Source: Eustoma russellianum
Taxonomy: Eukaryota > Streptophyta > Magnoliopsida > Gentianales > Gentianaceae
Assembly (NCBI GenBank): GCA_036186865.1
Contig: AP025054.1
Span: 4,704,224-4,768,223, forward strand
Length of the DNA stretch: 64,000 nucleotides
Reading direction: 5' to 3'
Of this stretch, positions 29,196-40,300 are shown piece after piece (position 1 is the first letter of the stretch; each line of letters opens with the position of its first letter). The position numbers and the translations under genes were made by a program. The notes under the pieces are model-generated. The model was given only the letters and a program-made list of their open reading frames with translations. It searched no databases and was not told the origin of the DNA.

Positions 29196-31857
29196 TCATT
29201 CAGGTCTCCGCATTTTGACATTAATTGGAATTTCCTTGTACGATTGAACCTTCTTGGCGGCTTGCCGAGATAGCCTATTCATAGAAGATCGTCTGGACTC
29301 CTGAACAGGATATGCAGAGCCTGGACACAAATCAGCTTCTTCGTCTCCTGAGAATAAACAAGTCGTAGTCGAATTTTTGCTGCCATCTATCCCAGCGAAG
29401 CCCTCGGAAGGATTCTGTTCTTGAGATTTAAACGTAGCAGATTGCCTTCTCAAATAAGGCCTGTAAAAAGCCAGCTGCGCGTTAACGAGTTTTCAAGAAT
29501 CACTAATCTTGAAAAGCCATAACACAGCACTACTTTGGAGTGTACAAGGAGCTCTTATTTCTTGTTCCTTGTCTCAGAGCATCAATGCTTTTATTCTCTA
29601 TTGTTAAGCAAACAGAGTTAGAAAGAATTTCTGATGGTGTATCTTTATCATTCAACGGGCCCTGAGAAGATTCGACCACTGCTATTTCAAGGCAATCTTC
29701 TGCAGGTTGCGCTTCTTGATGCTTAAACCTAGCAGACTGTCTTCTCGTGCAAGGCCTGTAAATGCATGAGGTTCATTCTTGTTAGCCATGCTTCAGACGG
29801 AGAGTAAAGAGGAAGCTAATGAAGGCAAAACAGAAACATAATGAAAAGAACAGAAGAACCTCTTATTTTCAATTTGATCACTTGGTTGAAAATTTCCATG
29901 ACATGCTAAACCTTGAAATTCAGCAGGTTTTAGTTCTAGATAATTAAAGCTAGCCGACTGCCTTCTTGAGCATGGCCTATGATGATGAAAAACAATCTTT
30001 GGTTAACCATATTTGAACTGGAGTGCGACAAAAAAATAAACACAAACCTAAATCAACATCACAGTCAAACCTCTTATTTTCCACTTGATCACCTGATTGA
30101 ACTTCCCTGTTTGGACTGAGACCTATGCAAAACATAGGGGATAATAACTAGGCTGGAAAAAAAACAGTAGAATACACACTTCAAACAGATTAAAAGTTGT
30201 AAAAGAAGTTCTCACTTATTAGTTGGCGCTCCCTTTTAATACTTCTAATTTTACCCTTGTTTTTACCACCTTTCAGGGACACTTCTGTTGCCTTAAAGTG
30301 AGTTTCTTTCACCTTGAAAAGAAATAGCGAGACACTTGGAGAGTTGGAGTTGAATACTAAAGGAACAATCCTGTAAAAAATGCATAAATACAGCTTACCT
30401 ACCTCATTGCCAAATATTTCACATGTTTTCTCTTTTAAATGTTCCTGGAAGACAAGAAGATCTCGTCAATTCTAACAGCATGATGCGGATACTTATCAGC
30501 TACTTGGAACTGCATCTTAATGGGAACTAACCTTCATCACCGAATCTTTAACTTTGAGCATTCCATTTTTGCACCCAAGTTCATGTTGTAAAGCTTTCAG
30601 CTGAAAACCTTAAGGTTAAGAACATTCTGAAACTTTAAGGAAACAACATGTTATGGCATAAGTGCTTACCCGGTCTTTACCTAAACTTAGTTCCTGCAAA
30701 ACCATATGATTCAAGAATGACCAAACTGAGGTAATAACATAACAAAGTAAAGGAAAGGTGATATCGCAGTTACAAAAATAACTGACACAAAAAAAGCTTT
30801 CAGAGAAATACAGGGAAAACTCACATGCAGTATCTGGCTGTTTGATTGAGCTAACTGCAAATTCTGTTGCTTCACTTTCTGCAAATGAATTCTCAATTTC
30901 TGCAACTCAATCCCTGTCAGTTCAATTAGCTTACTGTTTGGGCAGCTAAGGAAAAATGTCTCACTCAAAACAGCCAAAAGCACATCCATAAGTAACCACT
31001 AGAATAATTGAAATGAAATATTAATAAAGCATAAAGGATACTTTCTCTCTGCTAATATCTTCTTTAGGTCCAAGTTTTCCTGCATTAACATCACCTAAGC
31101 TGTCAGTATGAAACAGGAATGCTCACCAGACTAAATGCCGAACATGCCATCTGGAAGGGTTACATGCTAAAACAACCTTTTGGAGCTGCTCAATATAATT
31201 CTTGGCAGGCATAACTTGCAACTTATCATGCTGTGTCAAATATCGATCTTGCCGGGGCATGTTGCTAATATCAGCAAGTTTCTTCCTTGCTGTGTCTCCA
31301 ACAGTTACATTTAATTCTCTCCCTATGTTACGCTTACCTAATAACAATGTCAAAAGCTAGAACCATTCAGATATACTGCTGTCCAAAAACTACCTTACAT
31401 ATAAGCAATGCAGAAAAATTAATCAATTAGTCATCTCAAAGGGAGGTAGCTAACATAGTCTTAAATCAAACAATTGCCAAACAAATTGAAAACCTCTTCC
31501 TTTATCATCCTAGCTCTCTACTAAAATGACCTTCGTTCAGCTAATTTTCTAAGGTAAAAGAAAACTAGTTCAAGTGAAATAAAGAACATTGAAAAATGGC
31601 ATGAACAACCACCAATTAAGAAAAACAAAAGAAATTGAAAATTCTTTGGAAGTTTAATAAAACCTAAATATAGTGGATTGGACCACAAAGCGGTGAGGAG
31701 ATGCGGATGCGCTCGTTCTCTAAATAAAGTAAAACCCAAGAAAGAATTGCATGACAAATAAAATGTAATCACAGAATTCGATAGAGCAAACGCCAGGACA
31801 AATACCACCAATTCCGACGCTATTCTGCATGTGAAGAACAGCGAGGGCCTCGGACAT
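29196..31857 (-). CDS. SGO1: Shugoshin (SGO), protector of centromeric cohesin, 12 exons, 411 aa
   Basis: Exons (minus): 31806-31857, 31177-31337, 31042-31079, 30825-30933, 30670-30693, 30532-30600, 30403-30444, 30216-30312, 30071-30122, 29860-29976, 29546-29755, 29196-29460. All joins are GT/AG and in frame. Start MSEALAVLHMQNSVGIGGKR. Exons 3-6 code the coiled coil (ENLDLKKILAERNKLIELTG, ELQKLRIHLQKVKQQNLQLA) used for dimerisation and PP2A recruitment. The C-terminus has the basic SGO motif (SRQAAKKVQSYKEIPINVKM) that binds chromatin. Exons 10, 11 and 12 each open with a copy of the same block, PCSRRQSASF, PCTRRQSARF and PYLRRQSATF, so they look like exon duplications. The exon 11 donor is unusual: the expected site after AATAAGAG is lost and a GT six bases on restores the frame. 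Shugoshin guards cohesin at meiotic centromeres. Whether it is the SGO1 or SGO2 type is uncertain. Confidence 0.9.
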
Positions 31858-32109
31858 CTCTCTGTGTTGATGCCTACGATTAACCACTTTCTCTCTCTAG
31901 AATCGGCAGCGCAACTGATTATTATGTGAAGTAATGAGTTCGGTGAAGAAAACAGGTAGGGGAAGAATTGATTTGAAAATACGAATACGGGGGAATTTGA
32001 AGGGGTAAAGGAAAAATATAATAGTTTTATTAAGACAGCCTAAACCCCAAACCCTAAGTTTACAAATAAACTTAAGACAGCCTTTTTGACAAAAATGACA
32101 TGTGAAATA

Positions 32110-32345
32110 GAATGCGGTTTTGATAGAACCGTTGTATATCATTCTGAGTTTTGGCATAGGATAGTTCTGTCAAAACTGTCAGCGGTTTTGTCAAAATCGC
32201 TGAGCACGCGGCGGTTTTGACAGATTTGCCGAGCACACCGAGATTTTTACAGAACTGCGAAACGCAATGCGGTTTCGTCAAAATTGCTGTGTACAGATTT
32301 TTACAAAATATCTAATGGTACTCCACAGTTTTATCAAAACCGTAG
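32110..32345. repeat. Degenerate short repeat of GCGGTTTTGACAAAACCGC type
   Basis: Variants of GCGGTTTTGNCANAAYCG occur at least five times on either strand (near 32113, 32181, 32210, 32268 and 32327). Each is partly self-complementary. The origin is unknown. Confidence 0.55.
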
Positions 32346-33214
32346 AAACATTTCACGAATCTATAAAATGCAATGGAAGTTTAACCAATTTCATACCAAA
32401 CTGCATTCTACCCTGTACATTGATATAACAATCTATTTAAATGCAAAATTTGAGTTCAGAATTTTGCATTTTGTAAGAGAATGAAAGTTCACTTGTTTTG
32501 TATGTTTAGAAAGAAGGCTGATCCTATAAGGCTAAAAGTTTCAGAATAGATAATATTGGATGAATTTACTCGGCGCGCATAGGTGGCTGTTGGAAAAGAC
32601 AACATAAAGATGGCCTTAAATTCGTCTCTATATGGCCACATTCAGGGAAGCATGAACGGATTGATTGGGATGTCGTTACAATATACAATGATGAAAATAT
32701 GAGATAAGCACAAACATGTTGCCCACAACCGATATCGTTCACCATACATTTTGTTCTCAAAAAGGGTGAAAGCAGCATTGGAGATGGGACTCTCAAAGAC
32801 AAACGTATCGTCGAAGAAATTATAAAACTCGTAAAAAGAGCTGCTAGTTGAAGTGTAATTATACCCAGAAGGTTGTTATAATCAAATCTTGCTCCATATT
32901 TGAAGTATAAATAAATGGTGGGCTTCAAACCCCCATTGCAGATAACGATTGTATGAAGATTGTATTTTATGACAAATGTTATATGTGTACGATCCTAGCC
33001 CTATCACTAACACTAATCTACCCTAACAATAATCTTCAATCATGGATTTAATCATTCAAAAAAAAATAGATACCGAAATTAAAAAACAATACAACAATAT
33101 AATCATTGAATAGTCATTAATGAAAATAAACATTACATAAAAATATTCATTGTAACAAGAACTTGAAAAGACACCAAAACATTACATAGAAACATAATAA
33201 CACTACTAATTATT
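32346..33214. other. Non-coding or very decayed stretch
   Basis: A minus-strand ORF at 32566-32928 is not recognised. It lies downstream of the MULE transposase remnant and could be part of the same dead element. Confidence 0.3.
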
Positions 33215-34440
33215 CCAAAGCTATGCTTGGTGGCATACGCCACACGTTTGTGTATAGGTGCGGTCTATTTTACCGTGAATCCAAGTTTATTTGGGCTTTC
33301 CACGCTCATGTTTTCTACGAACTGGGTTAGTTTCAAGGTAGAACAGCGGTGGAGGCCAGTATACGGAATGTTGCAAGGGACGAAATAAACTATTGTAGGT
33401 GCTTATCATTGCTTCACATGAGTAAAAAGGAGCAACCAACTCTGATGCCACTCAGTGCATATTCTTACATACTTGCATAGCATGTGAACAAGGCATGTGG
33501 TGAAGCTGAAGTTTACCATAAGTGCAAGTTTCTTCAAGCAGATCAACAGTATGTGAAACACCACCACCACATGGCTTAAATCAAATCACAACTTTATACA
33601 CACCTATTTGTCTGTCTTAAGCCTAGAACCTATAATTTCATGCACTGCTCTCGTTGTGAATAAATCATTGATGCACTTTAAGTAGTCATTTGTCCCCGAC
33701 ACTTATATGAGCAAGTGTCTCTTGGCGTTTCGCGTCAAACTTCTTCACCGTTCTTTTGAAAAATGTTTGAACACAAGCAGTCACCGGTAAATATCTAGCT
33801 CCCTTGAGTACATTGTTCTACTGCTCTGAATAATTGGTTATCATTATATAATACCTCCTGCCACCCTCATGGAGCAATGTCCATGCATCAAGCGGAATTT
33901 GCATAAGGTAATCATTTGCATCTTTATTCAGCATCTTTAGCTTCTCCATGCATTCCGTAAACTATTGCACTTTGTGTTCTGATGTAGCAGACCATTGAAT
34001 AGTCCTCAATGTCTTACCAAAAAGTTTAACTGTAAAAATTGATTGCATATAAATTCAACAAGATTTATGATCATACACTATATATCAAATGTATAAATTG
34101 ATTGTTTCAAAACTTAAGTAAAAAGTTTGCTCTGATATGACAGAGGCAGTATCTATGTTACGCATAAGATGATTGCCATGTATGATCTGACCGAATCGTT
34201 GCTTGAAGGCCAATGGATCATTCAAAAATCAAGCATACATCTTTTGTTTCGCTGATTACATACTGTCGCATGTTCCTAAGCAATCATCTTTTAATTTTGT
34301 TCGCTCTCCTCATCAACAATAGCATAAGTAAGTGGAAATATGTAGTCATCTGCATCCACTCCAATAGAAATCAATAATTTTAAAAATGATTTAACGCACA
34401 GAATCACTATTGGACGCGGCCTCCTTTTTATAGCAACATC
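33215..34440 (-). pseudogene. MULE (MuDR-type) transposase remnant
   Basis: On the minus strand, broken frames give transposase-like blocks. LKLLISIGVDADDYIFPLTY then AIVDEESEQN is the MULE DDE-domain start (A-x-G-x-D-A, FPLAYAIV-E in the family). Further on are MECMEKLKMLNKDANDYLMQ and LDAWTLLHEGGRRYYIMITN. The C-terminal block TYGKLQLHHMPCSHAMQVC resembles a SWIM zinc finger in which one cysteine has become tyrosine. Stops and frameshifts are frequent, so no active transposase is made. It abuts the truncated SPD1 copy and may have removed its 3' half. A MULE source is of interest given the Pack-MULE-type elements in this window, but terminal repeats of this element were not identified. Confidence 0.62.
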
Positions 34441-34779
34441 TAACACCCTAAGATGGCTTTGACAGTACCATCCAAGGCTCATGACACATTTGGCAATGAT
34501 GTTCATGCCTTGGACGAGCCTGACAATACAGTCTTGGGCACCCCATCAGACGTAACTGGGAGTGCCGTCCAAAGTCATCTAAAACGGCACTGTCAATTAC
34601 GTCCTAGTTATTTAAGGAGTAAAATTCAGACATATTTCGGCTTTAAAAAACCTATAATATCTTTTCATGTTTCTCATCTTATTAATGTATTTACAAAATA
34701 TGTTTATTTTTATAAAAGAACCTCATATAAGAATCAAATCAAACTCAAGAAAAAATTACAAAAAGCGAACTTATACCTA
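34441..34779. other. Unassigned sequence between MULE remnant and SPD1 exon 2
   Basis: The plus-strand ORF at 34453-34929 is partly the shadow of the SPD1 exon. The remainder is not recognised. Confidence 0.3.
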
Positions 34780-34997
34780 ATGAGAGTTGTCTTGCCTACA
34801 CCAGGAAGCCTTATAACCAATATGGAACCTCCCCCTTCAACCAAATGGCATATGATTTCAGCACTTCCAGATACATCTCCACCAACGCTGCAAGTAAGGC
34901 CATTAATTTGCAGTTTGCGCGGTTTCTAATAGCACTTATACGATGGAGGGAATGATTGATTCCAGGCGGTTGTCATCAGAGAAGTCACCAACCTGAA

Positions 34998-35185
34998 GGG
35001 AATGAGATCCCCCACCCTACTTTTCCTCACCCCACTCATGACCGCGCGACATGTGGCAGCAGGGTGGAGTGGTAATGCTAGATGTGGTTGATCCTCATCT
35101 AGCCTCATCATCCCACTCTGCTGCCACATGTCATGAGGTGACGCGTGAGGTGACGAAAAATGGATGAGAAGATCATGAAGGTATC
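34998..35185. mobile_element. Foldback MITE inside the SPD1 intron
   Basis: Near-palindromic: GCGACATGTGGCAGCAGGGT on the left and CTCTGCTGCCACATGTCATG on the right. It belongs with the copies at 51037-51218 and 59052-59234. The borders and target duplication are less clear here. Confidence 0.68.
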
Positions 35186-35393
35186 TTTTACCATCACCGT
35201 CGTGCATATAGAGTTTAATCCCACATAAATATGCAAACAAATAAATACATGCTATCCTCACCAGTTAATTCAGGGTAAACTTACCAAATTTTGATCATCT
35301 AATCAGAAAGCACGTATTTGAAATGTCCCTATCAACGATATCCCAACCACAAGCTACCAACAACAACAACGATATCTCAACAAGTCAAACACT

Positions 35394-35469
35394 ACATCCA
35401 TCAAAAAAACAGAGAGTTTGATTGCAGTGAGACATCCATCAAAAAAACAGAGAGTTTGATTACAGTGAG
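35394..35469. repeat. Tandem duplication, 2 x 38 bp
   Basis: Two copies of a segment from ACATCCATCAAAAAAACAGA to CAGTGAG, with one difference (GATTG versus GATTA). Confidence 0.88.
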
Positions 35470-35630
35470 ACCACTGACTCTATGTGTACCAAACACGAGC
35501 TACCAGTCTCATTAATTAATTAAGATCGGAGTTAGAGTGGGAAATGATGTTAAGTAATTTATTAGATTTAATAAATAGTCAATCAGCGACTCAAAAGATT
35601 GCGAAAAGACAACCTTTGGCATGACGAATA

Positions 35631-35762
35631 TATTCAAGCTTGACAGTCTGATCCGAGATGATCAAACCACGAAGATATTCAAGCTCGACAGTCTGATCCG
35701 AGATGATCAAACCACGAAGATATTCAAGCTCGACAGTCTGATCCGAGATGATCAAACCACCC
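35631..35762 (-). repeat. 45-bp tandem repeat x 3 within the SPD1 coding frame
   Basis: Three nearly identical 45-bp units at 35631, 35676 and 35721, each starting TATTCAAGCT. Fifteen codons per unit keep the frame open. Confidence 0.93.
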
Positions 35763-36427
35763 GTCGGAAATCGAGCAAGAGACTTTCTACTCAAATCCAT
35801 TACGACTTCGATCAGCTCCCCAATCTCCTCGTGTCTAAACAGCGCATTCCTCATCTTCAAAGCCAACAATTCAAGAAACAAGTCCAAATCCGAAAGCACG
35901 TCATCCAGAGAGCTCGAAGTAGAACCAGTGTTCAACGAAACCAAGGACAACCCATTTCTCGTGCTGGACAACTCACATGGCCTTCGAATTTCCAGCGACC
36001 CAATTGGCTTAGCTGGCGTTCCAGACGCTGATACTTTGCCAAGCCCACGAAGCGTTCGAAGTAACGCAGAGATCGTTGATTTAACTAAACTTGAGCTACT
36101 AATATATGCAAAGGTTGAAATGGGCATCTCATTAGCTGAATGCCATGAGCTACCGATATCAATAAGCTCAATACGAGAACTGACGCTTCTCATCCTCACC
36201 TGAACACCAGCTGAAGAAAAGCAAGAACAAGAAGAGATACTAACTGTGCTAGTTGCTTTGATCTTTATGATGAAGGACGGAGAATGATCATAGGGAAAAT
36301 TCGTTAGGAATCTCCTCTGAGAGTGAAGGGGTAATGGGTCCTGTAGTGAAGAGAAGTACGAATGGTAAAGCACTAACGACCGTGAAAACTGCTGGTAGTT
36401 GAAGCCTGGGCTGATTCCTTCCCACAA

Positions 36428-37211
36428 GTTTTGATTTCTTTTCTTGAGTGGCTTTCCGTTGCTTCAAGCCTCATGTCAGATAACAATCACGTGTATGTCG
36501 AGTCCTTCTCAGATCAGCTCAGGTAAGGGTAAGGGACATCATTATGTTTTGTATATGTTCGTATTATTATATATGTATAGAAGATGTTATCATAAATCAA
36601 TCAAATAACTGTAATAGATGGGATCACTATGACAAACGCTACTATATATTGTATACATCTTTCTTGATGGAACCGTTACTTTCCTCGTCACCTTTTATCT
36701 CTTCTTCCCTCCTCCTCCATCTTTCACGTCGTTCCAGTTCAAACATTATTGAATGAACTAAAAGTCTCAATTACGAAACATTAACGGTTCCAGAAGATGC
36801 ATATACAGAATCATTAATATGATTGTCGAATCATGGAACCATGAACATGATCACGCATGAAAAAGCTTTACCAAGGCCAGAATAAAGAAGAAAGCAGAAG
36901 ACCAAGAAGTCTTAATTTCAAATATACACATGCAGTTTTATTCACTTTAGCAGCGTACCATAATTCTCCATCTGGTGGCAAGACTTTAAAGAAACAAAAT
37001 AAAACCAAAGCATTGAACATTGAAATGCTGAAGATGAAACTACGCAATTGATACCCGGTATCATGCTAGTAGGAACTTACAAGTTACAAAAGCTTCCTAA
37101 ATATCACCATTATATTCTGATTTGACTCATATACACTAACAAGTATTTTGATATTGCAAAAGGGAAATAAAATCTTTACACAGATTTACAGTTCGTTGAA
37201 GAGAGGTTTAA
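36428..37211. other. Intergenic, AT-rich
   Basis: This is the upstream side of the SPD1 copy and the downstream side of the ACR gene. ORFs at 36544-36756 and 36857-37051 are not convincing. Confidence 0.35.
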
Positions 37212-37251
37212 TTTTTTTTTTTTTTTTTTTTTTTTGGGGGGGGGGGGGGGG
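37212..37251. repeat. Poly(T)24-poly(G)16 tract
   Basis: 24 T followed by 16 G, then AA and GGGGG. It sits just past the 3' end of the ACR gene. Confidence 0.93.
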
Positions 37252-37329
37252 AAGGGGGAATTAAAGAAAAATATATACACCAAGCTGTACAATGAAGGTC
37301 AGGAAAGAGGCTAAATGAAGAAGGCCAAT

Positions 37330-40300
37330 TCATTCCCAGCCCATTAATTTGTTTCTTACACCTACTATAATGTCATTCTTGGGCAACGATTGACCGTCAT
37401 TTTCATCGAGTAAGATCCTGTACACTTCCCACTCCCTATCGTGAATTCTGTATCTTTGTATCTCAACCTACAAGAAAGGCAAAGCAAGAACAGTTAGCAA
37501 AGTAGTTTTATTATGTTTCACGAGTAACTACTACAACAACATTCACCATGCCTTAGAGGCTCCCGCCTATGGCAGTGGGATCGGATGTACGCAACCATAT
37601 CCATTTCTTCACAATATCATTTTCTTCACAATATCAGAGGTGGTTGTTGTTGTTCACTAGTAACTACTAATCCTCCTAATCTAATGGGATAAGAACAAGG
37701 AGAAATACCACCACCCTGTACTAAAACAGAAGGGTCCACCGGCTATTTGCCCGTATCGCATAAAATAAAGAGTAACTACTATGACAGGACATCACAAAGT
37801 AACTACTATGACAGGACATCACAAACTATGCTGTCAGCAAAACATACCGAAGATTTTAGTACAAGGCAAGTCACAAATGAACATGGTGAAAAAGAGTAAT
37901 GCCATTACCGAGAAAATGTTTATGTTAAGATCCTTCAGGGCTAGCGTTATATCATGAAAAACTAGAGGACGGCCCCTCCCAGACAACTCGACTGGATTTG
38001 CTACCAGCAGCTCGCTATCTGGGCCACGGTTCATGATATCCACTCTAAGAGGTTGAGCTAGCTCCATCCTCAGTCGCGAGCATAAAGCATCCTGCTTTTG
38101 TGGATCAATTATTTTTTTCCCATCTGCTTGCACTATAAACAAGTCCACTCGACAATTTACTTTTGGGGTTGCAGAGAATCGTCCATAAGATATCTGATAG
38201 GAATCATAAAATTCAAGAAAACAAAAAAGGAATAAAAATAAAATATCATACATTAAACATTTATGATACCTGGATGTTATAATCTTTCAATGTTCTCATA
38301 ATATCATACATTAAGCCTTTATGATCCTGACACAAGACTTTGACTAGCGTGTGCAATGGACTCAGGACGTTGTCCATCTCAATGGAAACCGAGCTGGAGG
38401 CGAAAACACAAGGTTGCTCTAGATTGAACATATCCTCGGTCACTGAAGAAGGAAGAAATGATTGAGAACAAGCAGTGGCTTCAGGAATGGCCAGTTCTAT
38501 TTCACAACTTATCATGGCATCCCTTGTTACAGCCCTCAAACCATCGATTGCTTCTTCCCGTCTTTCTTGAGTGTGAAGTAGCTCCCTAGTTTTAAAGAAA
38601 TAAAGCAAAGCAACTCACATTCCAAAAGAATCTTACTTATACAGCTTTCAAATTGGACATGGTGAATAAAACATCTTATGCCAAAGGCAAATGCTAGCAA
38701 GTGGTAATGCAAAGGTAATAATCTGAGTCTACACAATAGACCTATCACACAAGAGCAGCGTCATAGAAGGAAAGGGAAACAGACGATGTTCTGCCAAACT
38801 AACAAAAAAATGACAGTTTCTTCACGCTCAAAGACCTTCAGTTCATTGAAGTCTGATTTACATGAGTCAACAAATTTTTGTTCCAGATGCAGAAAATTCA
38901 TCAAGTTACCATAACAAAATAGACGAAAAACAAACTCTAGGATGTCAGTTCACATAATTACTTAGTTTTTCATAGTATAATCCTCACTACAGAGGAGCTT
39001 TGTGCTTGACTGTTACTACTAGGCATTAGCAAACCAACAACAAAAACAAAGCAAAAGCACAGAGGTGAGAAAATGCTAAATGCTACAATCTCATCGCAAA
39101 ATGCAATTGTTTTATCATTCCTAGAATGTTCAAGGAAAACAGCCAATGTGAATGCAAATGAAAACAAGTAGAGGAAACAATCCACATGAATAGTTACAGA
39201 GGCATAAAAGGATAAAACCTATAAAAAATGGTCAAAACAACGATGCAAGAAACATAAACATGACTAGTGGATAGGACGAACCCCCAATTACGCCAGTCAA
39301 GACACAGTTCATTTTCCCTGCAGGAAATGTGTTTTGCCCAAATCAAACTGCTTCAATGTGCACTTAAGAAAACAACCGCTCAGAAAAGCCCAATTCATTA
39401 AAAAGAGAAAGTAAACAAGTGTGTTGTCTTTTTCTTTTTCTTTTCCAAAGCATTTCTGCTCTTTTGATTTCCTTCCTTTTGATGCTCAAGTTTTAAAATC
39501 AGCCAATTATGTCTGTGCTCATCTAGGGCATCAGTGAGCAGGGAGGTTGTATTCCAGAAAATCAAACAATTGCAAAAGAATGTTGCTTCCTTGCACCAGC
39601 ATCAAGACCGTAGATGGTATCCAATTTACACACGAAAAATTACATGTCCAAGTTTTGAACCAAATCTAAGATTACATTTGCATGGAATGGAGAAATTGTT
39701 GTTCCAGGAATAAATATAGTGAAAAAAGAAAGAAGGTACCAGTTAGTTGGTTTTCATAGTTCCCAAATGTCATAAATTAATCTTTGATGGGAACTACTGT
39801 TTTAGAAAGGACAGCACATGCATTTGAACAATGTGGCGTATTCCAACAGGTAAGATACAATGAGAAGAACAACTCTGTCTTCACTCTCTGATAATGCAGC
39901 AAGTAGACATAAGATTGATGAGTTTTGAAAGCACCTGATTTAAGGAAAACCTCACACTAATTATATAGTTCAGAAATATCTTTTTTTTTTTTAAGTTAAG
40001 AAATATCTTGTTTAGCAAGAAAGGAACGAATCACATAGAAACAGGCACAAAAGGGAAAAACAAAAAAGGACATGCAGATTAAAAAAAGGCAGAAAGATGA
40101 ACCTGGTGTCTGAAACAAAGAAGAGATCCAAGACTCTTCCATCTGGGGTGGTGGTTGCCTTGACCCTTTTGATTGTGAGCTCTAAGTCACATAGAACCTG
40201 GGTCACATCTGAAGACAGAAATGATAAAACTAGAAACGAAATTTAGAACAACATCATAGACAGAAAAAAGTAACAAGACCAACAAAAGGCGAACACATAC

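Larger units (their letters stand above)
34780..36427 (-). pseudogene. SPD1: SPD1/ycf45-like AAA ATPase, truncated copy
   Basis: Exon 1 (about 35614-36427) codes a Ser-rich N-terminus, then DLDLFLELLALKMRNALFRH, EEIGELIEVVMDLSRKSLAR and FPTGG, the conserved start of plant SPD1 (SEEDLING PLASTID DEVELOPMENT 1, an organelle AAA protein related to ycf45). A 15-residue segment (LIISDQTVELEYLRG) is present three times in frame. Exon 2 (34780-35000) begins VGDFSDDN and continues with KLQINGLTC, VEGGGSILVI and LPGVGKTTLI. It needs at least two frame corrections (near AACCGCGC and after GACAACCGC). The Walker A motif, normally GPPGVGKT, begins RLPGVGKT. A donor follows LIR, but the rest of the ATPase domain is absent. 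The intron holds a foldback MITE. I judge it a pseudogene. Confidence 0.8.

Noticed and set aside
34453..34929. 158-codon plus-strand ORF
   Set aside because: It is partly the shadow of the SPD1 exon on the minus strand; its own product resembles nothing.
35621..36203. Plus-strand ORFs of 136 and 151 codons
   Set aside because: Shadows of the SPD1 exon 1 frame on the minus strand.
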